Virus record (IMG/VR): IMGVR_UViG_3300005753_000005
Location: 1-38,447 of that record
Reading direction: 5' to 3' (one strand)
DNA length: 38,447 bases
Source: a virus
Shown piece by piece: positions 1 through 6,057 of the stretch. A program made the translations under genes and the position numbers. Numbering within the stretch: the first letter of the stretch is position 1; every line of letters starts with the position of its first letter. The notes under the pieces were generated by a model. That model worked only from the letters and a program-made list of their open reading frames with translations, had not been told where the DNA came from and did no database searches.

Positions 1-248
1 TGACGCTGGTTTGAGGGCCACCATTTACCTATTTTAACCAACTCCGCCATGCCCATACTCTCAATTTGAACAGTGCTAAATCCGTAAGTTTTTGCCAAAG
101 CCTCGCCTTTGGCAACTCGCGCATCCCAACCAGGGGCGGCCCAGCCAGTATTGCAAAAAACAACTGTAACATCAGGTAACATACTCTCATGTGCCCATTG
201 GATGAGGGCGATAGAATCGTTACCGTAACTCGAACTAATGACGTTCAT
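1..248 (-). CDS. PAPS reductase-like PP-loop protein (partial, runs off the left edge)
   Basis: The first 82 codons of a gene read leftward and cut by the window edge. Near the N-terminus is SYGNDS (residues 7-12), followed by IALIQW. This is the PP-loop of the phosphoadenosine phosphosulfate reductase/ATP pyrophosphatase family, and VVFCNTGW a little later fits the second strand of that fold. Phage members are common, but their substrate is usually unknown; they may act on nucleotides or host sulfur metabolism rather than sulfate assimilation. The ATG at 248 overlaps the endolysin stop by four bases (ATGA), so it is probably translationally coupled and the last visible gene of the leftward operon. 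The catalytic C-terminal part is outside the window, so enzymatic activity cannot be judged. Confidence 0.75.
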   Translation of the reverse strand, partial: MNVISSSYGNDSIALIQWAHESMLPDVTVVFCNTGWAAPGWDARVAKGEALAKTYGFSTVQIESMGMAELVKIGKWWPSNQR

Positions 249-784
249 ATTTTCACCCTGAATGATTCAGCCCGCTTTAACCAGCCTTTTAAAAAACGCT
301 GTTGCGTGGGATTTCTGGCAACGATACGATGGTAAAAATCAATGCGTTCATCGACAATGGCATTGATAAAGAAATTCCCCATACTTTTATATGCTTCGGC
401 CGCCGCAGCCTGAGTGCGTGGACCATTGGCGCCATCGACACGGCCAACATCGAAACCGGCCAGATTGCAAACCGTTTGCACAAATTTTATCGCCTGGCGC
501 GGTCCGTGATTCACGGCACAATCAAACACCAGCGTCTGTACTTTTTCCGGGAGAGAATTGATGCGTGGACTGAGATAGTAGCGCCGATAATATATTATTT
601 TCGCCGTTTCCATTTTTATGTCACGCACTTCTGCCACTGTCGCCCGTCGGCCTATCCAGCCTGAATAGGTTTTCTGTGTGATACCAAAATTTGTTGCACC
701 GCCACGGTCCAGAGGGTCATTAACAAAACCACCCTCGTGTTTCAGAATAATATCCAGCATATCGTCTGTCTCTGCCTGGTTCAT
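245..784 (-). CDS. GH108-family endolysin (N-acetylmuramidase)
   Basis: A 179-residue protein with the glycoside hydrolase 108 signature: HEGGF with the presumed catalytic Glu at 17, then NDPLDRGGATNFGIT (22-36). The C-terminal half (about 95-175) fits the peptidoglycan-binding domain usually attached to this family. It should cleave the MurNAc-GlcNAc glycan of the cell wall to release phage. There is no signal peptide or N-terminal membrane segment, so export would need a holin. The 42-residue membrane protein just upstream is a candidate. It is the only clear lysin in the window, and it sits in the leftward early operon rather than the late operon. Confidence 0.9.
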   Translation of the reverse strand: MNQAETDDMLDIILKHEGGFVNDPLDRGGATNFGITQKTYSGWIGRRATVAEVRDIKMETAKIIYYRRYYLSPRINSLPEKVQTLVFDCAVNHGPRQAIKFVQTVCNLAGFDVGRVDGANGPRTQAAAAEAYKSMGNFFINAIVDERIDFYHRIVARNPTQQRFLKGWLKRAESFRVKI

Positions 785-825
785 GCTACATTGTCCTATT
801 TATTTATCCCGTACCAATTTGAATA

Positions 826-954
826 TTAAACCCACACTGGCGCAGCTAAATTTTGACCATTGAAAATCATTTCCCGCGCAATAATTACGACACAAACCAC
901 CGCGAGTATTACAGCGAATATTTTTAGTGCCACTCTAAACTGGTCTTGGCTCAT
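826..954 (-). CDS. Small single-span membrane protein, holin candidate
   Basis: A 42-residue reading frame. A short polar N-terminus is followed by one hydrophobic segment (about residues 8-26, rich in V, I and A), a basic/acidic RE pair and a short polar tail. An AAGGG element about nine bases before the ATG supports translation. It lies directly between the 120-residue unknown gene and the endolysin, the usual place for a holin or pinholin. The single span would match a class III holin or pinholin, but no family is recognised. The role is inferred from position and topology only. Confidence 0.55.
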   Translation of the reverse strand: MSQDQFRVALKIFAVILAVVCVVIIAREMIFNGQNLAAPVWV

Positions 955-956
955 AA

Positions 957-1319
957 TTAGTTGCCCTTGTTTAATTCTCGAATAAAGCGCGGCACATTAA
1001 GAGGGATGTTTTTTTCCTTCAAATTATCTCTACCACATGTTTCAAAATAATCGAGCAAACGTAATTCGTTTATAATTTCGTCAGATGACAGTATTGCGCC
1101 ATTTTTAAAAAATATTTCGCCATCTTGAATGTATTCATTCACATGCTCCACTGCGCCGAACGTATCCAGTAACCAAAACGCATACCTGATCTTCCATTCA
1201 TATTTTGAAAGGGCCACAAGTCCACTTAATTCAACACCGTCTGGAAACCGCCTTGCAAATTCTTTTAATCCGGGACCACAAACCCGATTTTTTTTAATCA
1301 TTTCTTTTGTGATTTTCAC
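957..1319 (-). CDS. Conserved phage protein of unknown function
   Basis: 120 residues, soluble, with no signal peptide. The N-terminal part (MKITKEMIKKNRVCGPGL..FARRFPDGVEL) follows a pattern seen in many small phage and bacterial proteins: a start helix, a Cys-containing turn, then a phrase ending in FPDGVE. No function is established for that module as far as I know. The gene ends two bases before the 42-residue membrane-protein gene and belongs to the same leftward operon. Base composition is AT-richer than the late genes. Confidence 0.7.
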   Translation of the reverse strand: MKITKEMIKKNRVCGPGLKEFARRFPDGVELSGLVALSKYEWKIRYAFWLLDTFGAVEHVNEYIQDGEIFFKNGAILSSDEIINELRLLDYFETCGRDNLKEKNIPLNVPRFIRELNKGN

Positions 1320-1359
1320 AATTTTATCTGCTCACGTTAATAAATCAATATCTTATGAA

Positions 1360-1698
1360 TTAGTCTAGGTATTCAAATTCGATTCTATTTACAATTTCGT
1401 TTGGTTGAATCTTGTAATGTTTTACCAACATATCTATAAATTGAGCGGGGGACCAATCTGGAAAACCTTCCTTGATAACATCAATTTTTGTAATGTTTAA
1501 CAGAGGTTCTGGCTGCACGCTAATGATGCGAATAGGTCCTAGCCGTATAAGTTTTTCACCATTTTTTAACCCCATCGCTTTTTCGACACCCATTACCACA
1601 TCATTAGAATTGAGAAACCGCCAACCAAAACGACGAGTGACTGTTTTAGTTCTGTTTTTGAACGGCTCAATAGTCATTGAAAAGCTCATGTTTCTCAT
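1360..1698 (-). CDS. ASCH/PUA-like domain protein
   Basis: 112 residues. The opening MSFSMTIEPFKNRTKTVTRR followed by GW is typical of small phage ASCH-domain proteins, a PUA-like beta-barrel fold thought to bind RNA or modified nucleotides. The TKTVTRR basic motif (residues 17-23) and a later KNGEKLIRLGPIRI strand fit that fold. The substrate is unknown. It lies between the DUF3820 gene (9 bases upstream) and the 120-residue unknown gene in the leftward operon. MRNMSFSM has two possible starts; the upstream one is used here. Confidence 0.65.
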   Translation of the reverse strand: MRNMSFSMTIEPFKNRTKTVTRRFGWRFLNSNDVVMGVEKAMGLKNGEKLIRLGPIRIISVQPEPLLNITKIDVIKEGFPDWSPAQFIDMLVKHYKIQPNEIVNRIEFEYLD

Positions 1699-1707
1699 AA
1701 CTACCTC

Positions 1708-1899
1708 CTATGATGGTTTCATCCTTGTGTTCGTCATGGTCTCGCGGCGACGGTATTCGATGTCGGCCGCTTCGCAGAGCATTCGCGTTGTTCTGTCGTC
1801 TGGAAAAAAACATGCAAGCCAACGCAGGTAGCTAGAGGGAAGCTCAGTGATGAGCTTCCCTTTGTATTTCCCCCATGGCATTTGCAATGAAGTTGTCAT
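1708..1899 (-). CDS. DUF3820 family small protein
   Basis: 63 residues. The block MPWGKYKGKLITELPSSYLRWLA (residues 7-29) is the DUF3820 signature: a G-K-Y-K-G turn followed by P-x-x-Y-L-x-W. The family was once labelled a quorum-sensing-regulated virulence factor, but no biochemical role is established. Related short repeats occur in exonuclease-associated proteins, which hints at a link to nucleic-acid metabolism. It follows the DUF2303 gene by ten bases in the leftward operon, a common phage pairing. Confidence 0.75.
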   Translation of the reverse strand: MTTSLQMPWGKYKGKLITELPSSYLRWLACFFPDDRTTRMLCEAADIEYRRRETMTNTRMKPS

Positions 1900-1909
1900 C
1901 CAGATGTGC

Positions 1910-2719
1910 TTACGTATTACCGTGGATAATTAACTGGCACTTGGTCTGTTGTTTAATTTCTTGATATTCGTCTTCCACGGCGGCTTGAATCACTTTGTGC
2001 GGCCTGACCAGGTCGTACCACATTTTGATATTACCGTTGGTGATTCTGTATCGGAAACGAGCGTTAATTTGATAGGCTTCCCCGCCTTCAAATACCCTCA
2101 TTCCCAACTGAAATGTTTCTGGTATTTTTATATCACCTTTAACGCCCGCACTTCCTTCATGCTCCTCAATGTACTGAAGTTGTGTTTGTCCATCACTTAG
2201 GCGTTTTGAACTTGTAAAACTAACGGAGGTATTTCCCTTCAGATTACTGACGATTTCCAGCATTTGCGCTCCTGGTGGACTAACAATTTCCTCCAGATTA
2301 TCCTCCAGGAAAAAGGCGAAATCGGTTTGATCCATTTTCTCGCCGTTATTGTCCGCCCATGCGTTCCACTCGGGTGTTTTTTTGCAATTGAACTGGATAA
2401 CATGCAGCCCCCAGGCGGGGGCTGCAACATCGTGGTAGTCAATAATTCCTTTAAAACTTGCATTGTCGATGTCGCAGAAAATGGCTGAGTGGTCGTCGGA
2501 AAATCGATTAAAATATTCAATGAAAGAGGCAGCGGTTTCTGTGTCTATTTGTTGTTCGATACGGCGTGGTTTATCAAGCAGTTCCGGGTGTAGTTTAAAA
2601 GTGAAACCACGTGGAGTAATTACTGCTGGTATCCCAGCCAAGTCCAATATTTCCCGTGACCCAATGATTGTTCCTGCTTCGATGGCAGCTTGGATATCTG
2701 TTTTATGTATGTCGGTCAT
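1910..2719 (-). CDS. DUF2303 (YfdQ-like) phage protein
   Basis: 269 residues that match DUF2303/YfdQ in length and pattern: an N-terminal AIEAGTIIGSREI region, a central SDDHSAIF and FKGIIDYHD segment, the WGLHVIQF strand, and a C-terminal FEGGEAYQINARFRYRI block. The family is common in early regions of temperate phages, often beside recombination genes, but has no proven activity. An AGGA Shine-Dalgarno precedes the ATG at 2719. Upstream is the 117-residue partner that commonly accompanies this gene. Confidence 0.85.
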   Translation of the reverse strand: MTDIHKTDIQAAIEAGTIIGSREILDLAGIPAVITPRGFTFKLHPELLDKPRRIEQQIDTETAASFIEYFNRFSDDHSAIFCDIDNASFKGIIDYHDVAAPAWGLHVIQFNCKKTPEWNAWADNNGEKMDQTDFAFFLEDNLEEIVSPPGAQMLEIVSNLKGNTSVSFTSSKRLSDGQTQLQYIEEHEGSAGVKGDIKIPETFQLGMRVFEGGEAYQINARFRYRITNGNIKMWYDLVRPHKVIQAAVEDEYQEIKQQTKCQLIIHGNT

Positions 2720-2747
2720 TATTTTGTCCTAATGTGGAGGATTGAGG

Positions 2748-3101
2748 TTACTGTTCATCAACGGATTTGTAGTTTTCCGGTGGTTTATGTGGAACGGGCT
2801 TGAGGTCCAACTTTTTTTGGCGCGGGTCTTCGCGTTGCAGGTTGCCCTCCGGTGTGCCAAACATGAGGGTCATACCGTGGTCTAATTCTGGTAGCTGTGC
2901 TTTAATGACTTCGCGTATCTCGTACTGTCCGGTATCTTGCCCAATGGGTTTGATCGTCAGGGTGAGAGTGAGTTTGGCTTGCTTCCCGGTTGTTCGCGCA
3001 CGTTCGACGCACTCGGATAGTTTTTCGCTGAGTTCGTTTGCCGTATGCCCGTGCAACAGTTGGTTAATGGTATGAGTGAATAGATCTTGTCGAATTTCCA
3101 T
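2748..3101 (-). CDS. Conserved phage protein, DUF2303 partner
   Basis: 117 residues. The segment PELDHGMTLMFGTPEGNLQREDPRQ (about 71-95) resembles small proteins often encoded just before DUF2303 genes. The N-terminal half looks like a mixed alpha/beta domain with a beta strand TLTLTIKP; the last 25 residues are charged and proline-rich and probably disordered. No enzymatic motif is visible. Gene order (csrA, this gene, DUF2303) argues for a shared early function. The function is unknown. Confidence 0.7.
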   Translation of the reverse strand: MEIRQDLFTHTINQLLHGHTANELSEKLSECVERARTTGKQAKLTLTLTIKPIGQDTGQYEIREVIKAQLPELDHGMTLMFGTPEGNLQREDPRQKKLDLKPVPHKPPENYKSVDEQ

Positions 3102-3143
3102 GGTTTCTCCTGTTAGCTAATTACACCAAGATTAATGTTCGGC

Positions 3144-3329
3144 TTATTCTTCCTGCCCAGCTTCTTCAGCCCTGATCCGTTCCGCGACTTCCTTTCGGTG
3201 GATAGTGACATCTGGTGGCGCATTGATACCGATACGCACCTGGCGACCTTTGATGTCTAATACGGTAACTTCAATTTTGCCGCCATCAATTTCGAGTGTT
3301 TCACCGGGGCGTCTTGTGAGGATTAACAT
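3144..3329 (-). CDS. csrA: CsrA family translational regulator, phage-encoded
   Basis: 61 residues from the ATG at 3329, chosen because a near-perfect AGGAG lies just upstream; a longer 75-codon frame has no such site. The sequence is a full CsrA/Rsm[11 protein letters not shown] start (Leu4 and Arg6/Arg7 region), [18 protein letters not shown] core, and VTIHRKEV with Arg45, equivalent to the RNA-contacting Arg44 of Escherichia coli CsrA. CsrA dimers bind GGA-containing leaders and alter translation or stability of target mRNAs. In a prophage it could reset host carbon, biofilm or motility control, or time phage genes. It follows the DUF7706-like gene by 19 bases. Confidence 0.92.
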   Translation of the reverse strand: MLILTRRPGETLEIDGGKIEVTVLDIKGRQVRIGINAPPDVTIHRKEVAERIRAEEAGQEE

Positions 3330-3348
3330 GTTATTCTCCTGTCGATAG

Positions 3349-3537
3349 TTATCGGGGTACATATCCTGCACGCGCTAATTCAACGCGAATTGTTTCACTG
3401 GCGTCTATCATGAGGTGCGTTTCATCATCCGATACGGCATTACTTCTGAAGTCTGTCCAGCAGATGCGCTTCAGAAGTTGTGCATATGCCAATGCCTGGG
3501 GGGCAGTAAATTCAATTTCAATTTTTATGGTGTTCAT
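3349..3537 (-). CDS. DUF7706-like small phage protein
   Basis: 62 residues from the internal ATG at 3537, which has GGAAAGGAA upstream; an extension to 3588 would be out of keeping with that site. The pattern ([36 protein letters not shown]) resembles a small phage family with a conserved DFRxNAVxDDE core, often annotated as DUF7706. The function is unknown; it looks like a compact alpha/beta protein. It lies between the 55-residue membrane-protein gene, whose end it overlaps by 20 bases, and csrA. Confidence 0.65.
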   Translation of the reverse strand: MNTIKIEIEFTAPQALAYAQLLKRICWTDFRSNAVSDDETHLMIDASETIRVELARAGYVPR

Positions 3538-3685
3538 GGTGAATTCCTTTCCGGTTGGTTTTTTTGGTCCACGCCATGTGGTTATCATCGTCGAGGTTGT
3601 TGATGCGGCCCAACGTGATAATGATGAGAATGAGGCCCAGAGCTATGACTAGGATCGCGAGTAGTATCAGCAGGTCCATGTGCAT
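3518..3685 (-). CDS. Small single-span membrane protein
   Basis: 55 residues. A strongly hydrophobic segment (about residues 5-25, almost all L, I, V, A, G) follows MHMD. The rest is a charged, His-rich tail ending in EHHKN. The topology is that of a small inner-membrane protein with a cytoplasmic tail. The Shine-Dalgarno is weak (CAGG about 14 bases upstream), so the second ATG (Met3) is an alternative. It starts nine bases after the 57-residue gene and overlaps the next gene, so it may be translated by coupling. No family is recognised. Confidence 0.5.
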   Translation of the reverse strand: MHMDLLILLAILVIALGLILIIITLGRINNLDDDNHMAWTKKTNRKGIHHEHHKN

Positions 3686-3694
3686 GGTGTGTGT

Positions 3695-3868
3695 TCAGAC
3701 CTGAAACAGGGGGAGGGGAAATATGACATTTTTACCCGTTGCCCGGGCTCGCAGGTATTGATCGCGTCGGCAGAGGTAGCGGATTAATCGGTCCGCGTTG
3801 CGGTTGTTATTGTCATGCTGCCGGATGTTGGCAGCGGCTTCTCGGTGGATTTGGTTGTCTGTTCTCAT
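3695..3868 (-). CDS. Small basic protein, first gene of the leftward operon
   Basis: 57 residues, preceded by an excellent GGAGGTGA ribosome site five bases before the ATG at 3868. The product is rich in Arg, Asn, His and Gln (AAANIRQHDNNNRNADRLIRYLCRRDQYLR), predicted helical, and lacks a membrane segment or signal peptide. It is the first gene after the leftward promoter and could be a small nucleic-acid-binding or antitermination factor, by analogy with early leader genes; that is only positional inference. No homologous family is recognised. Confidence 0.6.
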   Translation of the reverse strand: MRTDNQIHREAAANIRQHDNNNRNADRLIRYLCRRDQYLRARATGKNVIFPLPLFQV

Positions 3869-3899
3869 GGTTCACCTCCGTGGTAATGCTCACGAGAAT

Positions 3900-3913
3900 A
3901 CAACAACAGTTAT
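3900..3913. promoter_or_regulatory. Repressor-type operator, one mismatch
   Basis: ACAAC-AACA-GTTAT, nine of ten bases matching the ACAAC-N4-GTTGT half-sites seen at the immunity region. Its centre is 24 bp from the next copy, just beyond two helical turns. It sits at the downstream edge of the predicted -10 of the leftward promoter. Confidence 0.5.
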
Positions 3914-3940
3914 ATTATAATCAACAACAGTAGTTGTAAA
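3912..3940 (-). promoter_or_regulatory. Predicted leftward early promoter
   Basis: On the minus strand TTTACA (3940-3935) is followed by 17 bases and TAATAT (3917-3912), with a second possible -10, TATAAT, at 3919-3914. It should drive the 57-residue gene, csrA and the rest of the operon toward the endolysin. A repressor-type operator lies inside the spacer and another overlaps the start side, so it should be off in the lysogen. This is sequence inference; no start site is mapped. Confidence 0.55.
3924..3937. promoter_or_regulatory. Repressor-type operator over the leftward promoter
   Basis: ACAAC-AGTA-GTTGT, an exact match to the 5-4-5 dyad found twice between repressor and cro. It sits between the -35 and -10 of the predicted leftward promoter, the expected place for a steric repressor. 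A looser dyad of the same geometry, ACTAC-TAAA-GTAGT, lies at 3963-3976 and may be a third, weaker site or a hairpin. Confidence 0.65.
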
Positions 3941-3979
3941 TATTGAGGTAAATATTAGAAATACTACTAAAGTAGTAAA

Positions 3980-4228
3980 TTATTCTGTGGGATTTTTAGC
4001 TTTCTTACGGGTATATCCGATGTATTTGCAGGCGTAGTAATTGGGGGTAGGAGGAACAATACTGGCGTTGAAGTCGCAATACCATGCCACGCGTGATTTT
4101 GTAACGAGAATGATGTCACCCGCTCGGCACTGTTCAGGATGCCGACAAATATGCTCTTTTTTTAGGTCGGCGGTGGCGGTACTTAGGTTGAACAGCAGGA
4201 TAGCTGAGAGGGTGAGCCCAGTTTTCAT
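3980..4228 (-). CDS. Small exported Cys-containing protein, unknown function
   Basis: 82 residues. An N-terminal signal peptide (MKTGLTLSAILLFNLSTATA) with likely cleavage after Ala20 leaves a mature protein of about 62 residues with four Cys residues (at HICRHPEQCR, WYCDF and YACKY). This pattern suggests a disulfide-bonded periplasmic protein. It overlaps the membrane-protein gene upstream by four bases (ATGA), and both lie behind the repressor gene in the same direction. They may therefore be expressed in the lysogen. Superinfection exclusion or another lysogenic conversion trait is a reasonable guess; no family is recognised. Confidence 0.6.
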   Translation of the reverse strand: MKTGLTLSAILLFNLSTATADLKKEHICRHPEQCRAGDIILVTKSRVAWYCDFNASIVPPTPNYYACKYIGYTRKKAKNPTE

Positions 4229-4572
4229 AATTTAGTGCGTTTACCCGCAACGTAGTAATTTGTGCTACTGGTGTCGTTGGGTAATGGTGCATATAAATCG
4301 AATGATGTTTTCATTATCGACTTTTTTTCATGCTGAGAATGGCTAACTAGATGTTTTAAATGTATATTTTCGTCTTCAAGCCTTATAATCTGCTGTGCCG
4401 CATATATAGTAAGGGCACCACAAACTATACCGGCTAGAAATGCCTGGGGGAGACGACGAATATGCTGATTTTTAATTAACTCAGGAGAAATTATTTGTGG
4501 TGATTTTTGCGCAGCCTCATCGGCCAAATCCCTGATCATGCTGAATAGTCCGTTATTATCCGTATCCGTCAT
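4225..4572 (-). CDS. Membrane protein with one span, immunity-region gene
   Basis: 115 residues. An acidic N-terminal region (1-40), one transmembrane segment (about 44-62, FLAGIVCGALTIYAAQQII), a short coiled segment (LEDENIHLKHLVSHSQHEKK) and a polar tail. The ATG is preceded by GGTAGGTGGTAGG. It is coupled to the exported protein by a four-base overlap. The pair follows the repressor gene after about 100 bases and probably shares its transcript. The function is unknown; a role at the envelope is inferred. Confidence 0.55.
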   Translation of the reverse strand: MTDTDNNGLFSMIRDLADEAAQKSPQIISPELIKNQHIRRLPQAFLAGIVCGALTIYAAQQIIRLEDENIHLKHLVSHSQHEKKSIMKTSFDLYAPLPNDTSSTNYYVAGKRTKL

Positions 4573-4674
4573 CCTACCACCTACCGTGTGTCAGTTATAA
4601 AAATACCAAAAATTCAGGAAAAGGTAGGTTTACACACCAGTTAAAGTGAGTCAATGCCTTATAATAATAAGGTG

Positions 4675-5169
4675 TTATTTACGATTCGCCTTTTTTTCAG
4701 GCTTTGAATCCTGCTTCATTATATTCGCCAATAATATAATGTTTGACGTGTCCAAGGCTGGTTCATTATTTGCGTGTTTTTCACGATTTATACGGTATAT
4801 TTCCGCCAATATCGCCGCCTTTTTTTCAATACTAGTGAATTTGGTGAAGCGCTCTTCCAGATAATCAACCGTCTCCAGAGTCTCGATGAGAATCTGAATG
4901 TCGAGATGATCCGTTGTGTTTTGATCATTCGATACCATTGGGCCCTCTTCCAGAGCGAGCCAGAATGGCGAGATACCGCAGGCCTTGGCGATATGGGTAG
5001 TATAGGTGCTGCCCTCACTGCTATCTCTGCTTTTCAAGGCAGAAAGCGTAGCTTGCTGGAAAGTCTGCCCCCCTTCCATTTTTCGAATTTCTTCAGCGAT
5101 CGATGACTGCGTTTTACCGCAGGTCTTCGCGTAATTTAATGCCTCAGCAATTCGTTGGGAAAACGTCAT
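4675..5169 (-). CDS. CI-like phage repressor, no peptidase domain
   Basis: 164 residues from the ATG at 5169 (AGGAT upstream); an upstream Met at 5250 would extend the protein across the operator and is unlikely. The N-terminal 60 residues fit a Cro/CI-type helix-turn-helix (FSQRIAEALNYAKTCGKTQSSIAEEI, then ATLSALKSRDSS). The C-terminal part is helical and charged, with no Ser/Lys S24 peptidase motif, so RecA-stimulated self-cleavage as in lambda is not expected. It is divergent from the Cro-like gene. Dyads ACAAC-N4-GTTGT flank its promoter region and are the likely binding sites. How induction occurs is not visible. Confidence 0.75.
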   Translation of the reverse strand: MTFSQRIAEALNYAKTCGKTQSSIAEEIRKMEGGQTFQQATLSALKSRDSSEGSTYTTHIAKACGISPFWLALEEGPMVSNDQNTTDHLDIQILIETLETVDYLEERFTKFTSIEKKAAILAEIYRINREKHANNEPALDTSNIILLANIMKQDSKPEKKANRK

Positions 5170-5204
5170 GGTGAATCCTACGGCTAAAGTGGATAGCCAA
5201 ACAA

Positions 5205-5218
5205 ACAACACGTGTTGT
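5205..5218. promoter_or_regulatory. Immunity operator, perfect palindrome
   Basis: ACAACACGTGTTGT is a perfect 14-bp palindrome 35 bp upstream of the repressor ATG, probably over the repressor promoter. It shares its ACAAC/GTTGT half-sites with 5247-5260, 3924-3937 and (nearly) 3900-3913. Confidence 0.7.
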
Positions 5219-5236
5219 GATTTATTTTGATATTTA

Positions 5237-5265
5237 TTGACATAAAACAACGAGTGTTGTATTTT
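5237..5265 (+). promoter_or_regulatory. Predicted rightward early promoter
   Basis: TTGACA (5237-5242), 17 bases, then TATTTT (5260-5265). It reads toward the Cro-like gene, and an operator lies inside the spacer. The expected start site falls at about 5271-5273, at or beside the ATG at 5272, so the cro transcript may have no leader. Consistent with that, no Shine-Dalgarno is visible before the ATG. Confidence 0.65.
5247..5260. promoter_or_regulatory. Immunity operator in the rightward promoter
   Basis: ACAAC-GAGT-GTTGT, both half-sites perfect. It fills the spacer of the predicted rightward promoter. Centre-to-centre distance from the 5205-5218 operator is 42 bp, four helical turns. Confidence 0.7.
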
Positions 5266-5271
5266 TGAGTG

Positions 5272-5592
5272 ATGGAATACTCAAGGGAACAATCGAGCGA
5301 TGCGTTGCGTAGGGCCGTGGTCTTTGCTGGTGGGCAGCAGGCACTCGTGAATCAAATAAACAGCAATTTGCCGGAGTATATTCCTCCAATTTCGCAGTCG
5401 CACCTATGGAATTGGATGAACCGTCCGTCGAAAAAACCTGTCCCTCCTGCGGAGTTCGTGCTCCCAATTTGTAAGAGTACCGATTTCGAGGTGCTTCCAA
5501 ATGCACTACGGCCTGATTTGTATCCAATGCCATATTGTGATTTTGCGGGTTGCGTGGTTCCACAACCAGCCACAGCCTGCGGAGAGTTGTGA
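5272..5592 (+). CDS. Cro/YdaS-like helix-turn-helix regulator
   Basis: 106 residues from ATG 5272 (a GTG at 5269 is also possible). GGQQALVNQINSNLP followed by ISQSHLWNWM resembles the YdaS/Cro helix-turn-helix type, in which a G-x-Q-x-x-L helix precedes a recognition helix with a Trp. The middle (PPAEFVLPICKST..NALRPDLYP) is typical of YdaS-like Cro proteins, including the RPDLYP tail. It probably antagonises the divergent repressor at the shared operators and favours lytic growth. The last 15 residues are unrelated to the family core. Confidence 0.8.
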   Translation: MEYSREQSSDALRRAVVFAGGQQALVNQINSNLPEYIPPISQSHLWNWMNRPSKKPVPPAEFVLPICKSTDFEVLPNALRPDLYPMPYCDFAGCVVPQPATACGEL

Positions 5593-5595
5593 ACG

Positions 5596-6057
5596 ATGAA
5601 GGACTGTTACATCGATGGCATTGATGCACTCCAGGAAATGTGCAATGGGTACGGTAGTCAGCAGATTGCATACCAATTGATTGAGGTAGATGGGATATGG
5701 CATGGCAAATCGTTAGAGCAGGGCGCGGCGCGTGTTCGGGCGTGTAAATCCCGTAGTAAACCGGAATTTTTTCATCTGGCTGAGATCATTGCGATCACCA
5801 ATTTCACTCACCGCTATGACGGTGTGTTTTTCATTTGTGATGAGTTGGGGTTATCCCGGCCGCATCCGTTGTCACTGGAGCAGCTAACCAGTCAGTTGCG
5901 TGATAGCGTCGAAACTGCGGCGGCAGCGCTGGTGAATGCCACGGATATGATTGGCAAATTAGCGCAGTTACCGTCTGATCCCCCCACGACGTTGCCGCTA
6001 CCGCGTGCCGTTCAGTTTAGTCAGGGAGTCCCTTGTGCCGCGGGCGCAGTGGAATGA
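5596..6057 (+). CDS. CII-like phage regulatory protein (putative)
   Basis: 153 residues, four bases after the Cro-like gene. The region from about 40 to 85 (SLEQGAARVRACKSRSKPEFFHLAEIIAITNFTHRYD) resembles the CP76/CII-type phage regulatory family, where a helix-turn-helix-like core is followed by a residue run on developmental choice. The C-terminal 50 residues are Ala/Leu-rich and helical. Position (after cro, before O) is exactly that of lambda cII. I rate the family call as tentative because no motif is diagnostic. Confidence 0.5.
   Translation: MKDCYIDGIDALQEMCNGYGSQQIAYQLIEVDGIWHGKSLEQGAARVRACKSRSKPEFFHLAEIIAITNFTHRYDGVFFICDELGLSRPHPLSLEQLTSQLRDSVETAAAALVNATDMIGKLAQLPSDPPTTLPLPRAVQFSQGVPCAAGAVE

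Noticed and set aside
302-664. A 120-codon plus-strand frame opposite the endolysin
   Set aside because: Antisense to a clear GH108 gene, no ribosome site and no recognisable motif; typical shadow.
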